Below are positions 16,213 through 24,265 of a stretch of DNA of 30,679 nucleotides, piece by piece; the stretch's first letter is position 1; each line of letters begins with the position of its first letter. Made by a program: the position numbers and the translations under genes. This DNA is from JBBDYG01 sp040901765. GTDB lineage: Bacteria; Planctomycetota; Planctomycetia; Pirellulales; Lacipirellulaceae. The stretch is taken from contig JBBDYG010000056.1 in the NCBI GenBank assembly GCA_040901765.1, positions 1 to 30,679 on the forward strand, given 5' to 3'. The notes beneath the pieces are model-generated. The model saw only the letters and a list, made by a program, of their open reading frames with translations, was not told the origin of the DNA and searched no databases.

Positions 16213-17853
16213 ATGAAGTTTTGGCTGCTTTTACTTCTGTCGCTGCCGCTGGTCACCGCCTTGGTGCTGCTGGCGCTCCGACGCGCGCTGGATCAATCGC
16301 TGGCGCGCAAGATTGCGCTCGCGGGGTCGGCGGCGGCATTAGTGGCGTCACTCATGGTGGCCTACGAGTTTCAGTCTTTGCCGACGTCCGGCGGGTCCGC
16401 ATCGCCCGTTCATCCTCGCTTCGAGCTGCGCCACACTTGGCTTACTTATGCGGCGGTTAGTGACACTTCGCCGGAAATGCATTTCGATTATTTTCTGGGT
16501 ATCGACGGCATCAGCCTGCTATTGATCGTCCTTACCACGCTGCTTACGGTGGCGTCGGTATTGATTTCTTGGGATTCGATCCGCGATCGCGCGGCCGAAT
16601 TTTACTGTTGCCTGTTGCTGCTCGAAGCAAGCCTGGTTGGCGTCTTCTGCGCGTTCGACGTGGTGCTGTTCTACGTATTGTTCGAGTTCACGCTGATTCC
16701 ACTGTTCTTCGTGATTGGCATCTGGGGCGGGCCACTGCGGCAATATGCCGCGATGAAGTTCTTTCTCTATACCTTTACGGCCAGTCTCGTCACGCTCGTT
16801 GGATTAGTGGCCCTGGTGTTGGCCGCCGCTCAAGCGGGAGTCGCCTCGCCGACTTCGATACCGGATTTGGCGGCTTGGCTCACGGCGAATCCCTTGAGCC
16901 GTGAATTGCAGATCGCGCTGATGCTCGCGATCTCGACCGGCTTCATGGTGAAGATTCCGCTGTTTCCGTTTCATACGTGGCTGCCGCTGGCGCATGTTGA
17001 GGCACCCACTGCGGGCAGTGTATTGCTGGCCGGCGTGCTGCTCAAGTTGGGAACCTTTGGCTTTCTGCGATTGTGCCTGCCAATGTTTCCGGACGCTTGC
17101 CTAACCGTCGGGCTGCCGCTTTTCGCCACGCTGGCCGTCATCGGAATCATCTACGGTTCGCTTTGCGCGCTGGCACAGCGCGATATCAAGAAGCTTGTCG
17201 CCTACAGCAGTATTGCCCATCTGGGCTTTTGCATGTTGGGCCTCTTTGCGCTCAATGCCGAAGGATTGTCGGGCGGCGTGTTGCAAATGATCAACCACGG
17301 TCTCTCAACCGCCGGGCTGTTCTTGCTGGTGGGAATGATTTACGACCGCTACCACACCCGGCAGATGGACGACCTGCACGGTTTGGCCACGCGGTTGCCG
17401 CTGCTCGCCTGCGCGATGGTGTTCATCACGATGGCCAGCATCGGATTGCCCGGGCTGAACGGTTTTGTCGGCGAGTTCCTCTCGCTGGCCGGCATGTTTC
17501 AGCGCGACGCCGTGTTCGCCGTCCTCGGCGCCACCGGCGTGATACTCGGTGCATGGTATATGCTCGGGATGCTGCAAACGGTGTTCTTCGGACCCCTGCA
17601 TGAGCCAACGCACGGCGACCAGAGGGTTGGGGATCTCAATGGCCGCGAGGCGCTTGCGATTGTGCCGATCTGCGTCCTGTGCCTGTGGATCGGCGTCATG
17701 CCGCAGCCTTTCTTGAGAACGATTCAACCGGACGTCGATGCCATCGCGGCCTTGTACGCGCAGCCATCGCGGACTGCGTCGGCCGATCGTGAAAGTTCCC
17801 CCAGCCAACCCAGAGCAAACATCGTCGCCCGACCCGGGAGCGTCGTCCCTTGA
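16213..17853 (+). CDS. nuoM: NADH-quinone oxidoreductase subunit M
   Basis: 546 residues. NuoM is the second large antiporter-like proton-pumping subunit. Visible marks are HFDYFLGIDGISLLLIVLTTLL, DVVLFYVLFEFTLIPLFFVIGIWGG (conserved Glu), MVKIPLFPFHTWLPLAHVEAPTAGSVLLAGVLLKLGTFGFLR (conserved Lys), and QRDIKKLVAYSSIAHLGFCMLG. The last 40 residues are a hydrophilic Ser/Pro/Arg tail without counterpart in the family core. The start ATG lies directly behind the shared flank of repeat copy 4, so the repeat may supply the translation-initiation context. The stop overlaps the nuoN start (TTGA). Confidence 0.98.
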   Translation: MKFWLLLLLSLPLVTALVLLALRRALDQSLARKIALAGSAAALVASLMVAYEFQSLPTSGGSASPVHPRFELRHTWLTYAAVSDTSPEMHFDYFLGIDGISLLLIVLTTLLTVASVLISWDSIRDRAAEFYCCLLLLEASLVGVFCAFDVVLFYVLFEFTLIPLFFVIGIWGGPLRQYAAMKFFLYTFTASLVTLVGLVALVLAAAQAGVASPTSIPDLAAWLTANPLSRELQIALMLAISTGFMVKIPLFPFHTWLPLAHVEAPTAGSVLLAGVLLKLGTFGFLRLCLPMFPDACLTVGLPLFATLAVIGIIYGSLCALAQRDIKKLVAYSSIAHLGFCMLGLFALNAEGLSGGVLQMINHGLSTAGLFLLVGMIYDRYHTRQMDDLHGLATRLPLLACAMVFITMASIGLPGLNGFVGEFLSLAGMFQRDAVFAVLGATGVILGAWYMLGMLQTVFFGPLHEPTHGDQRVGDLNGREALAIVPICVLCLWIGVMPQPFLRTIQPDVDAIAALYAQPSRTASADRESSPSQPRANIVARPGSVVP

Positions 17854-19340
17854 ACGCAGCCATCGAACAAATCAATCAGGCTATCGCAATCGTCGCCCCC
17901 GAGGCAATTCTCGTGGCGACGGCGTGCCTCATGTTTCTTGTCGGTTCCTTCCTGGTTACCGATTCGGGGCAGGCGCGCTCCGGTCTGCGGCATCAGTTCG
18001 GTGTATTGGCACTCATCGCTCTGGCGGGAGCCGCGGTTGTTTGGCTCACACTGGATGCGAAACCCGTCGATCAGGGACCATTCCGAAGCGATCAATTATT
18101 GTGGATCGCCCGCACCATGTCGCTCGGCGCTGGTGCGCTCGTTTCGCTAATCCTATGGAACCAAATCGACGACGCGCACGCGGCCGAAGCCCAAGCCTGC
18201 CTGCTGGCGATTGTCGCTGGCGCAAGTCTTGTCGCCGCGGCGAACGACCTCGTTACGATCTTTCTCGCGCTGGAACTCGTCAGCATACCGACCTACGTGC
18301 TGCTGTTTCTTCCACGCCGCAACACGGCCGAACGCGAGGCGACGGTAAAATACTTTCTGTTGAGCATCTTTTCGTCCGGGCTCGTGCTCTACGGAATGGC
18401 CTGGCTTTACGGCGCGGCCGGAACCACCAATCTGACGGGTATCTCCGACACTCTCACGCAATCTCCCGGGGCAGCCACTTCTGGTGCGTTACTACTTGCG
18501 CAAGGCCTGCTAATCGCGGGGCTGTGTTTTCGCATGACGGCATTCCCGTTTCACTTCTACGCGCCCGACGTTTTCCAAGCGGTGATTCCCGCCAATGCCG
18601 CGATGCTGTCGTTCGTGCCGAAGCTCGTTGCCACGGTAGCCTTGTTGCGATTGGTGCCGCTCACGAGCGGTAGCACCGATCTGTTTCAATGGGCACCGAC
18701 CGATTCCATCCGCGCACTGCTGGCGCTGATCGCGGTGCTTAGCATGTTCGTCGGCAACCTGATGGCGTGGCGTCAAAAGAATCTTTACCGCCTATTGGCA
18801 TACTCCGGAGTCGCCAATGCCGGGTACCTGCTCGTCGGCTTTGCGGTCGGCCCCGCGCCGGTCGTTGGCAGCATCCATGCCGCGATCTTCTATCTCGCGG
18901 TCTACGGCATCATGACGATCGGCGCTATCGCGCTTTTGAGCAGTGCGACTTTTGACGGCGGACCCTTGCGCCAGGACAGCGACCTCCGCGGACTAAGTCG
19001 GACAAGCCCCGGCGCCGCTCTGCTGCTTGCCGTGTGCCTGCTGAGCCTGACCGGCTTGCCGCCGACAGTCGGATTTTTCGGTAAGTTGAATTTGTTCCTC
19101 GCCGCCTGGTCGGTCGGCGATTCGCTTGGCCGCAGTTTGGCGATTTGCCTGGCCCTCAATGCCGCGATCGCTGCCTGGTACTATCTGCGATTGGTTGCGC
19201 TGATGTATCTGGAACCGATGCCCGAATCGACAGCGGCAGTCCGAACGGACTGGCCTTCTTGGACTGCCGGCGCGGTCTGCGCGATTGCCACGGTGTGCTT
19301 CTTCGTCGCTCCGCAATGGTTGTGGATGTGGCTGGAATAA
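17850..19340 (+). CDS. nuoN: NADH-quinone oxidoreductase subunit N
   Basis: 496 residues. NuoN is the third antiporter-like proton-pumping subunit and the last gene of the cluster. Family marks are LVTIFLALELVSIPTYVLLFL (conserved Glu), FRMTAFPFHFYAPDVFQAVIPANAAMLSFVPKLVATVALLRL, and NLMAWRQKNLYRLLAYSGVANAGYLLVG. The likely start is a TTG at 17850 overlapping the nuoM stop as TTGA. This is the same coupling geometry as the ATGA junctions in the operon, with a rarer start codon. No intrinsic terminator is evident right after the stop. Confidence 0.97.
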   Translation: MNAAIEQINQAIAIVAPEAILVATACLMFLVGSFLVTDSGQARSGLRHQFGVLALIALAGAAVVWLTLDAKPVDQGPFRSDQLLWIARTMSLGAGALVSLILWNQIDDAHAAEAQACLLAIVAGASLVAAANDLVTIFLALELVSIPTYVLLFLPRRNTAEREATVKYFLLSIFSSGLVLYGMAWLYGAAGTTNLTGISDTLTQSPGAATSGALLLAQGLLIAGLCFRMTAFPFHFYAPDVFQAVIPANAAMLSFVPKLVATVALLRLVPLTSGSTDLFQWAPTDSIRALLALIAVLSMFVGNLMAWRQKNLYRLLAYSGVANAGYLLVGFAVGPAPVVGSIHAAIFYLAVYGIMTIGAIALLSSATFDGGPLRQDSDLRGLSRTSPGAALLLAVCLLSLTGLPPTVGFFGKLNLFLAAWSVGDSLGRSLAICLALNAAIAAWYYLRLVALMYLEPMPESTAAVRTDWPSWTAGAVCAIATVCFFVAPQWLWMWLE

Positions 19341-19801
19341 AGTTCGGTTCGCGACGGAACACACGAATTCCCCGCCGATTTTGGGAAGTACTTGCCCTCG
19401 TACCGCGGCGTGGGAACAATACAATCGAACGAGGTCTCCTTGGCACGTCTAGTCGGCCGGCTAACTGAGCCAAAGACTCAGTGCGAGGCTTCCACGACTC
19501 GAGCGTGGGGCACATTTCCGAGAGCCGACTCGGGTCGAGGAGACTTCTTCTTTTTGCGCCCGCGTAGGTCAGGCTCTGCCTGACAAACCTCTCAAGAAAG
19601 CGTAACGTACGGCTCTGTCAGATAGCCTGACGTACGGCTCTGTCAGGCACAGCCTGACCTACCAAGATTGAACCGCTCGCCGGCGACGCGTGATAAGTCG
19701 AATCAGATGTAGCAAGTCCTAGCGTCGCCGACGAGCGGCATGATCCCCCTCCCGCGACCGCGGTGTCGCTTCAAGCATGACCGGCCCTCCGGTCGATGCC
19801 T
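19341..19801. other. Intergenic region after the nuo operon
   Basis: 461 bases between the convergent ends of nuoN and the HEAT/TPR gene. No credible reading frame is seen. The second half holds the TAGGTCAGGC-type repeat listed separately. A pyrimidine-rich run at 19545-19556 (CTTCTTCTTTTT) lies near weak GACTCG/CGAGTC complementarity but does not make a clean stem-loop terminator. Rho-dependent ending is equally possible. Confidence 0.5.
19564..19662. repeat. TAGGTCAGGC-type inverted repeat with internal direct repeats
   Basis: The left arm starts GTAGGTCAGGCTCTGCCTGA (19564 on) and the right arm ends CACAGCCTGACCTAC (19642-19662). They are complementary over about 20 bases, with one internal mismatch. 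Each arm is also nearly self-complementary (GTCAGGC-GCCTGAC). Between them the 17-mer ACGTACGGCTCTGTCAG occurs twice, at 19605-19621 and 19630-19646, the second running into the right arm. I recall similar GTAGGTCAGGC units in planctomycete intergenic DNA. That is memory, not a search. Confidence 0.8.
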
Positions 19802-20464
19802 TCAATCTCCCTTCATCGAGCGTTGCAGTTGAATTACCTGCGCGCGAACTTCTTCCAAACTCGGGTTGAGCCGCAGGGCGCGGCGAAAAGACTCCAGCGC
19901 GGCAACGGGGTTATCTAACAGCAAATAGCACTGTCCCATGCCCGCCGACGCAGTGAAGTGGTACGGATTAATCTCGAGCGCTTGATGGCAATCTCGAATC
20001 GCGGCCTCGTATTGGCCAAGGTGATAGTATCCCGTGCCGCGCTGGCACCAGGCTTCCGCAATCCAGGGCGACTCGTGAATCAGCTCCGTCGCGCGGCGGA
20101 CGGCTTCCTCGTATTGCTTGGTGTGATTGAGCCGCAATAGATTTCGCAGCGTCAATCGCTGCTCGCGGTTGCCCACGCGGCACCAGAGATCGCGAATGCC
20201 GGTCTCGGCAATGGAACGCACGCCGCGATCGCGATCGATCATGGCCCGGCCCAGTACCTCGTTCGACGTGTAATCGCCCATGAACCCAAGTGCCAGCACT
20301 GCCGCGCGGCGGGCGATGCGGTCGCCGATCATCGCCACGCGTTCGAGACTAGCGCAGGTATATCGCCGCGCCACACCCTTAATGAATGCGGCCGAATCCT
20401 GGTCGTCCAGATACGCCCGGTAGTGCCGGACCATGACCGGCAAGCGCGGAGAATCAGCGTCCAC
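19802..20464 (-). CDS. HEAT-like and TPR repeat protein
   Basis: 220 residues, no signal peptide. The first half (about 30-105) looks like helical HEAT-type repeats: RIARRAAVLALGFMGDYTSNEVLGRAMIDRDRGVRSIAETGIRDLW. The second half has two or three tetratricopeptide units: AEAWCQRGTGYYHLGQYEAAIRDCHQALEINPYHFTASAGMGQCYLLLDNPVAALESFRRALRLNPSLEE. Such proteins act as scaffolds for protein contacts. No partner is indicated here. The GTG start at 20464 is backed by GGGAG 7 bases upstream. It converges on nuoN and stands alone. Confidence 0.8.
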   Translation of the reverse strand: MDADSPRLPVMVRHYRAYLDDQDSAAFIKGVARRYTCASLERVAMIGDRIARRAAVLALGFMGDYTSNEVLGRAMIDRDRGVRSIAETGIRDLWCRVGNREQRLTLRNLLRLNHTKQYEEAVRRATELIHESPWIAEAWCQRGTGYYHLGQYEAAIRDCHQALEINPYHFTASAGMGQCYLLLDNPVAALESFRRALRLNPSLEEVRAQVIQLQRSMKGD

Positions 20465-20850
20465 GAATAAACTCCCTGTCTTTTAGGACGGCGGCGCGGA
20501 TCCCTACGCCCAGGCTCGCATATCCTTCGCTTGCGCGAGCACGCCGTTCAACGACAAGCTACCAACCGTCGGTTGGTTCCCCTCCCAAATCAGCCGGTGC
20601 AACCGGTTGGCGACAACTTGGAATCGTCCGTCACATCATCGGTCGATTCCCGGGCATCGCCGGGCCGCAAGCGCGGCTCTCTAGTCTTTGAGTGTAATCA
20701 CCGTTTCAACGAACACAACGAAAAATGCGTGGAATTCCGTCAGTAAAAAGCCGGTTTTTTCTGGCCATTCATTCGCGTCGATTCCGCAACGGTGGATTAT
20801 AATGAAGGGCCACCCCGCGGGGGAATCACCCTCCGCTCTCGCAAATTCCG
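20465..20850. other. Intergenic region between divergent genes
   Basis: 386 bases without a convincing gene, between the start of the minus-strand HEAT/TPR gene and the plus-strand gene at 20851. It contains a hairpin at 20571-20587 (ACCAACC, loop GTC, GGTTGGT) and an A-run/GCCGG/T-run motif near 20746-20762 that is too AT-weak to be a standard terminator. The -10-like box of the plus-strand gene is listed separately. Confidence 0.5.
20798..20803 (+). promoter_or_regulatory. TATAAT -10 box before the secretin-N-like gene
   Basis: A perfect TATAAT sits 47 bases before the ATG at 20851. No good TTGACA-like box is found 16-18 bases upstream and there is no TGn extension, so the promoter call is tentative. 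Confidence 0.4.
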
Positions 20851-21981
20851 ATGCGAATTATTCACCACATTTTGCTGCTCGGGCTTGGCCTGACAATTCC
20901 GCTGCACACTCTGGCAGTGCAAGCAGCGCCACGCCAATCGGCCAGTGTTTTGGACGTGTTACGGCAACCGACGATCATCCACTGGCAAGGCATCACTTTA
21001 CGCGAAGCTTGCCGCCGGTTAGCGGACACCGAGCGACTGCCAATTTTCATAGACCGTCGGGTCGATCCGCTACAGCCGATCAATATACAGGTGGACGGTG
21101 TGCGTTTACAAGAAGCTCTCCTCTCCGTCTCGCAACAAGCCGATGCCGAACTCGCCATCCTGCCGTCGTTGTGCTATCTCGGTCCGGCGGGAACCGCGAT
21201 CGAACTGCCCACACTTTTGGAAGTGGGGCGGCATCAGGTGAAGGGTATGTCTGTTGCGACTCGCCGCAAGCTATCATCGAAGCAGGTTCTCCGCTGGCAA
21301 CGCCTAGCAACTCCGCAGCAAGTTCTCGATAGCTTGATGCAGCCGCTCGGGATTCCGGTCATTGGACTGGAACAAGTCCCGCACGACCTGTGGTCCGCGG
21401 GGGAGCTTCCTGAAAGCACGGTGAGCGATCAGCTTACAATTCTGCTTGCCGGCTTCGATCTGACTTGGCAAGCCGACGAAGGCGGCGACGCACTACGGGT
21501 GGTGCCCATCGAGCGCCCGGTGCGCATCGCCCGGTCGTATTCATGGCGTGGCGCGACCGCGGCACAATTGCAGCAAGTCGCGGCGGAGCTTCCCGCCGCG
21601 AAGGTGCGGCGCTCCGGCGAGATTGTCGAGCTGAACGGAACGGCCGATGACCACGAAAAACTGCGGGCGATTATTTCTGATTTGCCGCGCTCGCAGCAGA
21701 ATTCCCGCCGGCCGATCCGCCCGATGGCGCAGACAAAACTCTACTCGCTTCGATTGCAGAACCAACCGGTCGGCGACGTGCTGCGCCAACTTGCCCGGCA
21801 GCTCAAGTTGGATCTGCGCGTCGATGATGGGGCGCTCCGCGCAGTGAACCTTTCGCTTGACACGCGGATTTCGATCGACGTGGTGCAGGTTGAACTTGAA
21901 TCGCTGCTCGAGACGATCGGCGAAGCCGCCGATATTTCGGTGAAGGCCACGGCTACCGAATTGGAGGTCGCTCCACGTTAA
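20851..21981 (+). CDS. Exported protein with STN/secretin-N-like modules
   Basis: 376 residues. The signal peptide (IIHHILLLGLGLTIPLHTLAVQA, cleavage near AQAA) predicts export. Several modules resemble the short STN/N0 domains of secretins and TonB receptors: residues about 45-105 (ITLREACRRLADTERLPIFIDRRVDPLQPINIQVDGVRLQEALLSV), a second at about 150-225 (PQQVLDSLMQPLGIPVIGL ... LTILLAGFDLTWQADEGGDALRVVP), then an N1-like unit (ATAAQLQQVAAELPAAKVRRSGEIVELNGTADDHEKLRAII), and a last STN-like unit (QPVGDVLRQLARQLKLDLRVDDGALRAVNLSL ... LLETIGEAADI). There is no secretin channel domain, so it is not a pore itself. It may bind peptidoglycan or a secretion or envelope complex. The fold assignment rests on pattern only. 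Confidence 0.65.
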   Translation: MRIIHHILLLGLGLTIPLHTLAVQAAPRQSASVLDVLRQPTIIHWQGITLREACRRLADTERLPIFIDRRVDPLQPINIQVDGVRLQEALLSVSQQADAELAILPSLCYLGPAGTAIELPTLLEVGRHQVKGMSVATRRKLSSKQVLRWQRLATPQQVLDSLMQPLGIPVIGLEQVPHDLWSAGELPESTVSDQLTILLAGFDLTWQADEGGDALRVVPIERPVRIARSYSWRGATAAQLQQVAAELPAAKVRRSGEIVELNGTADDHEKLRAIISDLPRSQQNSRRPIRPMAQTKLYSLRLQNQPVGDVLRQLARQLKLDLRVDDGALRAVNLSLDTRISIDVVQVELESLLETIGEAADISVKATATELEVAPR

Positions 21982-21998
21982 TCGGGAATAAAGTGAGC

Positions 21999-22316
21999 CT
22001 AACGTTGTTTCGGACCGCCGAGCATTTTCTGCAACTGTTCTTCGATCCCCGATTCGATCTTGCCTTTGAAGAGCATCGCGGCGAACGGCAAATCGCCGAC
22101 CACGCGCACATCCTGGGGGCCCACGGTCATCGTGCCGGTAAGCTTGATGCCGAACGTCTTGAATCCAAACCGGAGAACGTTGTCGGTCCAGGTCTGCTCG
22201 ATGACCTCGACTTGCCCAGCCTGCGACTGCGCGATGCGATCGACGAGCGACCGGACTCTCTCGGTTGCTTCTTGCTGCGGCATCTGGTGGGGAACGGTAA
22301 CGGTGAACTGAGGCAT
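21999..22316 (-). CDS. Polyhydroxyalkanoic-acid-system family protein
   Basis: 105 residues, no signal peptide. The pattern fits the small PHA granule-region family (PHA_gran_rgn): an N-terminal strand MPQFTVTVPHQM, the helix EATERVRSLVDRIAQSQ, strands WTDNVLRFGFKTFGIKLTGTMTVGPQDVRVVGDLPF, and a C-terminal helix FKGKIESGIEEQLQKMLGG. Members are annotated near polyhydroxyalkanoate synthesis genes, but many bacteria carry them alone. No PHA synthase or phasin is nearby here, so the role is open. AGGA five or six bases before the ATG supports the start. It converges on the gene at 20851-21981 with an 18-base gap. Confidence 0.75.
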   Translation of the reverse strand: MPQFTVTVPHQMPQQEATERVRSLVDRIAQSQAGQVEVIEQTWTDNVLRFGFKTFGIKLTGTMTVGPQDVRVVGDLPFAAMLFKGKIESGIEEQLQKMLGGPKQR

Positions 22317-22446
22317 TGAAATCCTGCGCAGATCTTGAAGGGAATCGCCCCGCGTCGGTGCGGCCTTAATAACAAACCGTAGGGACTACGCCAACTCTTT
22401 GTCGGGCAAACGCGAAGGCAATCATCCGCCGGAAGCAGCGGCGCGC

Positions 22447-22647
22447 TTAATATCGCTCATCGTCGTAATCCATTCGATCGTGGTCGTGCCACAGTGGAAG
22501 GCCCATCTCGGCGCGTTGTGCCAAAATGGTGATCTTTTCGTCGGTGCCAGGCATCGCTCGCGTGGAAGCATAATCGGTCGGTCGCACGACCGGCGGTTCA
22601 TAGTCCCACATTCCTTCGCGAATGGCGTCCAAGACAGAATGGCTCAC
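22447..22647 (-). CDS. Small conserved-looking protein of unknown function (66 aa)
   Basis: 66 residues starting at a GTG (22647) with a strong ribosome site AAGGGGAG six bases ahead. The ribosome site is the main reason to accept it as real. The sequence is acidic and soluble: MSHSVLDAIREGMWDYEPP, then TRAMPGTDEKITILAQRAEMGLPLWHDHDR. The motif AMPGTDEK-x3-LA-x-RA-x2-GLPLWH looks familiar to me from small planctomycete proteins. No function is known to me. It lies upstream of, and in the same direction as, the PHA-type gene, with about 130 bases between them. Confidence 0.7.
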   Translation of the reverse strand: MSHSVLDAIREGMWDYEPPVVRPTDYASTRAMPGTDEKITILAQRAEMGLPLWHDHDRMDYDDERY

Positions 22648-22848
22648 TGTCGACTCCCCTTATTCGGTTGTGTTCATCCAGGCGCGATTCTAGGAAGCAG
22701 CGCGCCCGGAGCGTTTTCCAATCCGTACTAATTCAACCGCGATGCGCCATCCCTGCATATCGCACGATTAGCAGCCCCCACCCATTCGCAAACAAGAAAT
22801 AAAATAATTCGCTGAATTCGCTTACGACGGCGGATTCACGAGGCTGAG

Positions 22849-23010
22849 CGTCGCCATCGAAACGGACACTCGATCCGTGACATTGGAAGCGATCTCGCTC
22901 GCAATAAGAAACTGCCCTCCCAAACTTACGAGTATCCAGAATTTGAGCGCGTTGTCAAGCAGCTAGTGGGCGAGGCGCGTTTTCCGGACCTGAGAAAATT
23001 CAAGCGGTGA
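22849..23010 (+). pseudogene. Possible 3' remnant of a degraded gene, antisense to the mfnB end
   Basis: A start-less plus-strand frame of 53 codons runs from a stop at 22846 to the TGA at 23008. It translates into a protein-like sequence ending TYEYPEFERVVKQLVGEARFPDLRKFKR, rich in charged residues and coding-like in codon choice. It overlaps the last 85 bases of the minus-strand mfnB frame. I cannot name a family. It may be the tail of a gene lost by deletion, or chance. Confidence 0.3.
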
Positions 23011-23726
23011 TGATGATCGAGGGCGTGTCGCACTTGAGCGACCAGCCGTCGTTGCAGTTTTCCTGCGCGACCCGAGTCGCACACGGCGCCGCGAACGCCG
23101 ACCACATCGGCGCCGGCCGCGACGGCCCAGGCAAGGCGATCGCCCCGCAGCCCGCCGGCCAATGCAATCGCCGTGCCAGCCGAGTGTGCCGCGTCGATCA
23201 ACTCGGCGATCGAGTCCCAGTTCCAGAATTCAAACAGCCCGCCACGCTCTTTCTGAAACGTGTCGATCAGTAAAATCGGGCAGGCGTGGTCGGTCGCGAA
23301 TTGGAGCACCTCGCGGGGAGTTGGCGACTCAGCCGCTAACCAGTCCGCGTATGCGACTGGCACGATTTGTGCTCCGGCCAGCAAATGATTCTGCGCTTGT
23401 TCCAGCAATGATTGCCAGCCTCCGATCCGCGCGCATCGCGCCAGGCCGAATTTGACGAACTGCGTTCCGTCCGGAACGATCCGGGCGGATAGATTGGAGT
23501 CCAGAAGCTCGCCCGCGGCAATACTTACGGGGCGCTGCTCCCTAACGAAGTGCAACACCTCTTGCACCTGCTGCCAATCGGCTGCGCCGAGCGGGCCGCG
23601 GCTTGGTTCTTTCACATCGACTATATCCGCACCGCCAGCCGATGCGTCAGCCGCTTCCGACGCGTTGCGCACGCTTACCAGCAGCAGTGGAACAGCAGCG
23701 GAGTGTTGCTTGGCAGGCACGTTCAT
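22926..23726 (-). CDS. mfnB: (5-formylfuran-3-yl)methyl phosphate synthase (MfnB family)
   Basis: 266 residues. MfnB makes the furan precursor of methanofuran from two glyceraldehyde-3-phosphate molecules through a Schiff-base lysine in a TIM barrel. The family (formerly DUF556) also occurs in methylotrophs and planctomycetes with H4MPT-linked C1 metabolism. The motifs fit: GGADIVDVKEPSRGPLGA (D37, K39), FVKFGLARC (K92), LLIDTFQKE (D155, K159) and IALAGGLRGD. From memory these correspond to D25, K27, K85, D151 and K155 of the Methanocaldococcus enzyme. The ATG overlaps the stop of the upstream membrane gene as ATGA. The last 20 or so residues (RSGKRASPTSCLTTRSNSGYS) look unlike the family and overlap the antisense remnant. 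Confidence 0.85.
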   Translation of the reverse strand: MNVPAKQHSAAVPLLLVSVRNASEAADASAGGADIVDVKEPSRGPLGAADWQQVQEVLHFVREQRPVSIAAGELLDSNLSARIVPDGTQFVKFGLARCARIGGWQSLLEQAQNHLLAGAQIVPVAYADWLAAESPTPREVLQFATDHACPILLIDTFQKERGGLFEFWNWDSIAELIDAAHSAGTAIALAGGLRGDRLAWAVAAGADVVGVRGAVCDSGRAGKLQRRLVAQVRHALDHHHRLNFLRSGKRASPTSCLTTRSNSGYS

Positions 23727-24265
23727 TTACTATTTCCTGCACGGTGCTCGCGACCCAGTTCATATAGTCGCCGATTGAGTCGCTCGACTAGCTCGACCGT
23801 CAAGGGTTCGCACCACGTGCCGCGAATCGTCACGTACCCATCGCACCAGCGCCCCAATACAGGATTCACCTCCACGTGCGACCATTCCTGGGCGCGGCGC
23901 GAAAGTCGGGCCACCAATGTGACGGTTTCCATTTGCAAATGGACCTTGGCCGGCAACAGGGCCTCGCCTTGGCCTAGGAAAAACGCTTCCACAGATTCGA
24001 GCGGCACAGCCAGCGGCGCGCCACCGCGCAGGTAAAACTCGACATGCCCGGGACGGTAAGCCACGCGCGGCCGAAATAGCTCGCGAATCAGGAAGCCGAT
24101 CCCCACGGCACTCACAACCGACATCACAAGACCCGCGGTCGATTGCCAATCGCGAGTGTTCGAGGCGAGATACATTCCGAAGCCCACGATCAACAGCCCC
24201 GCTGGCGGCACGAGGGCCACCCCCAAAACGCGGCGGTTGCTGGCAACCCAAATTTCCCGAGGCAT
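23723..24265 (-). CDS. Two-helix membrane protein of unknown function
   Basis: 180 residues from the ATG at 24265. A TTG at 24277 would add four. Two transmembrane segments lie at about 13-34 (VLGVALVPPAGLLIVGFGMYLA) and 42-62 (STAGLVMSVVSAVGIGFLIRELF). A soluble C-terminal domain of about 115 residues follows (RPGHVEFYLRGGAPLAVPLESVEAFFLGQGEALLP ... VTLVARLSRRAQEW), which looks like a beta-rich PH-like fold of the membrane-bound bacterial kind. It overlaps mfnB by four bases and should be co-transcribed and translationally coupled with it. A link to the cofactor pathway is possible, but nothing in the sequence shows it. Confidence 0.7.
   Translation of the reverse strand: MPREIWVASNRRVLGVALVPPAGLLIVGFGMYLASNTRDWQSTAGLVMSVVSAVGIGFLIRELFRPRVAYRPGHVEFYLRGGAPLAVPLESVEAFFLGQGEALLPAKVHLQMETVTLVARLSRRAQEWSHVEVNPVLGRWCDGYVTIRGTWCEPLTVELVERLNRRLYELGREHRAGNSK

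Noticed and set aside
20746..20762. A-run/GCCGG/T-run as a terminator
   Set aside because: The stem is mostly A-T with a mismatched centre and lies upstream of the gene start, not after a gene.
20688..21332. 214-codon plus-strand frame
   Set aside because: It is a shadow of the signal-peptide-bearing gene at 20851 and has no domain pattern.
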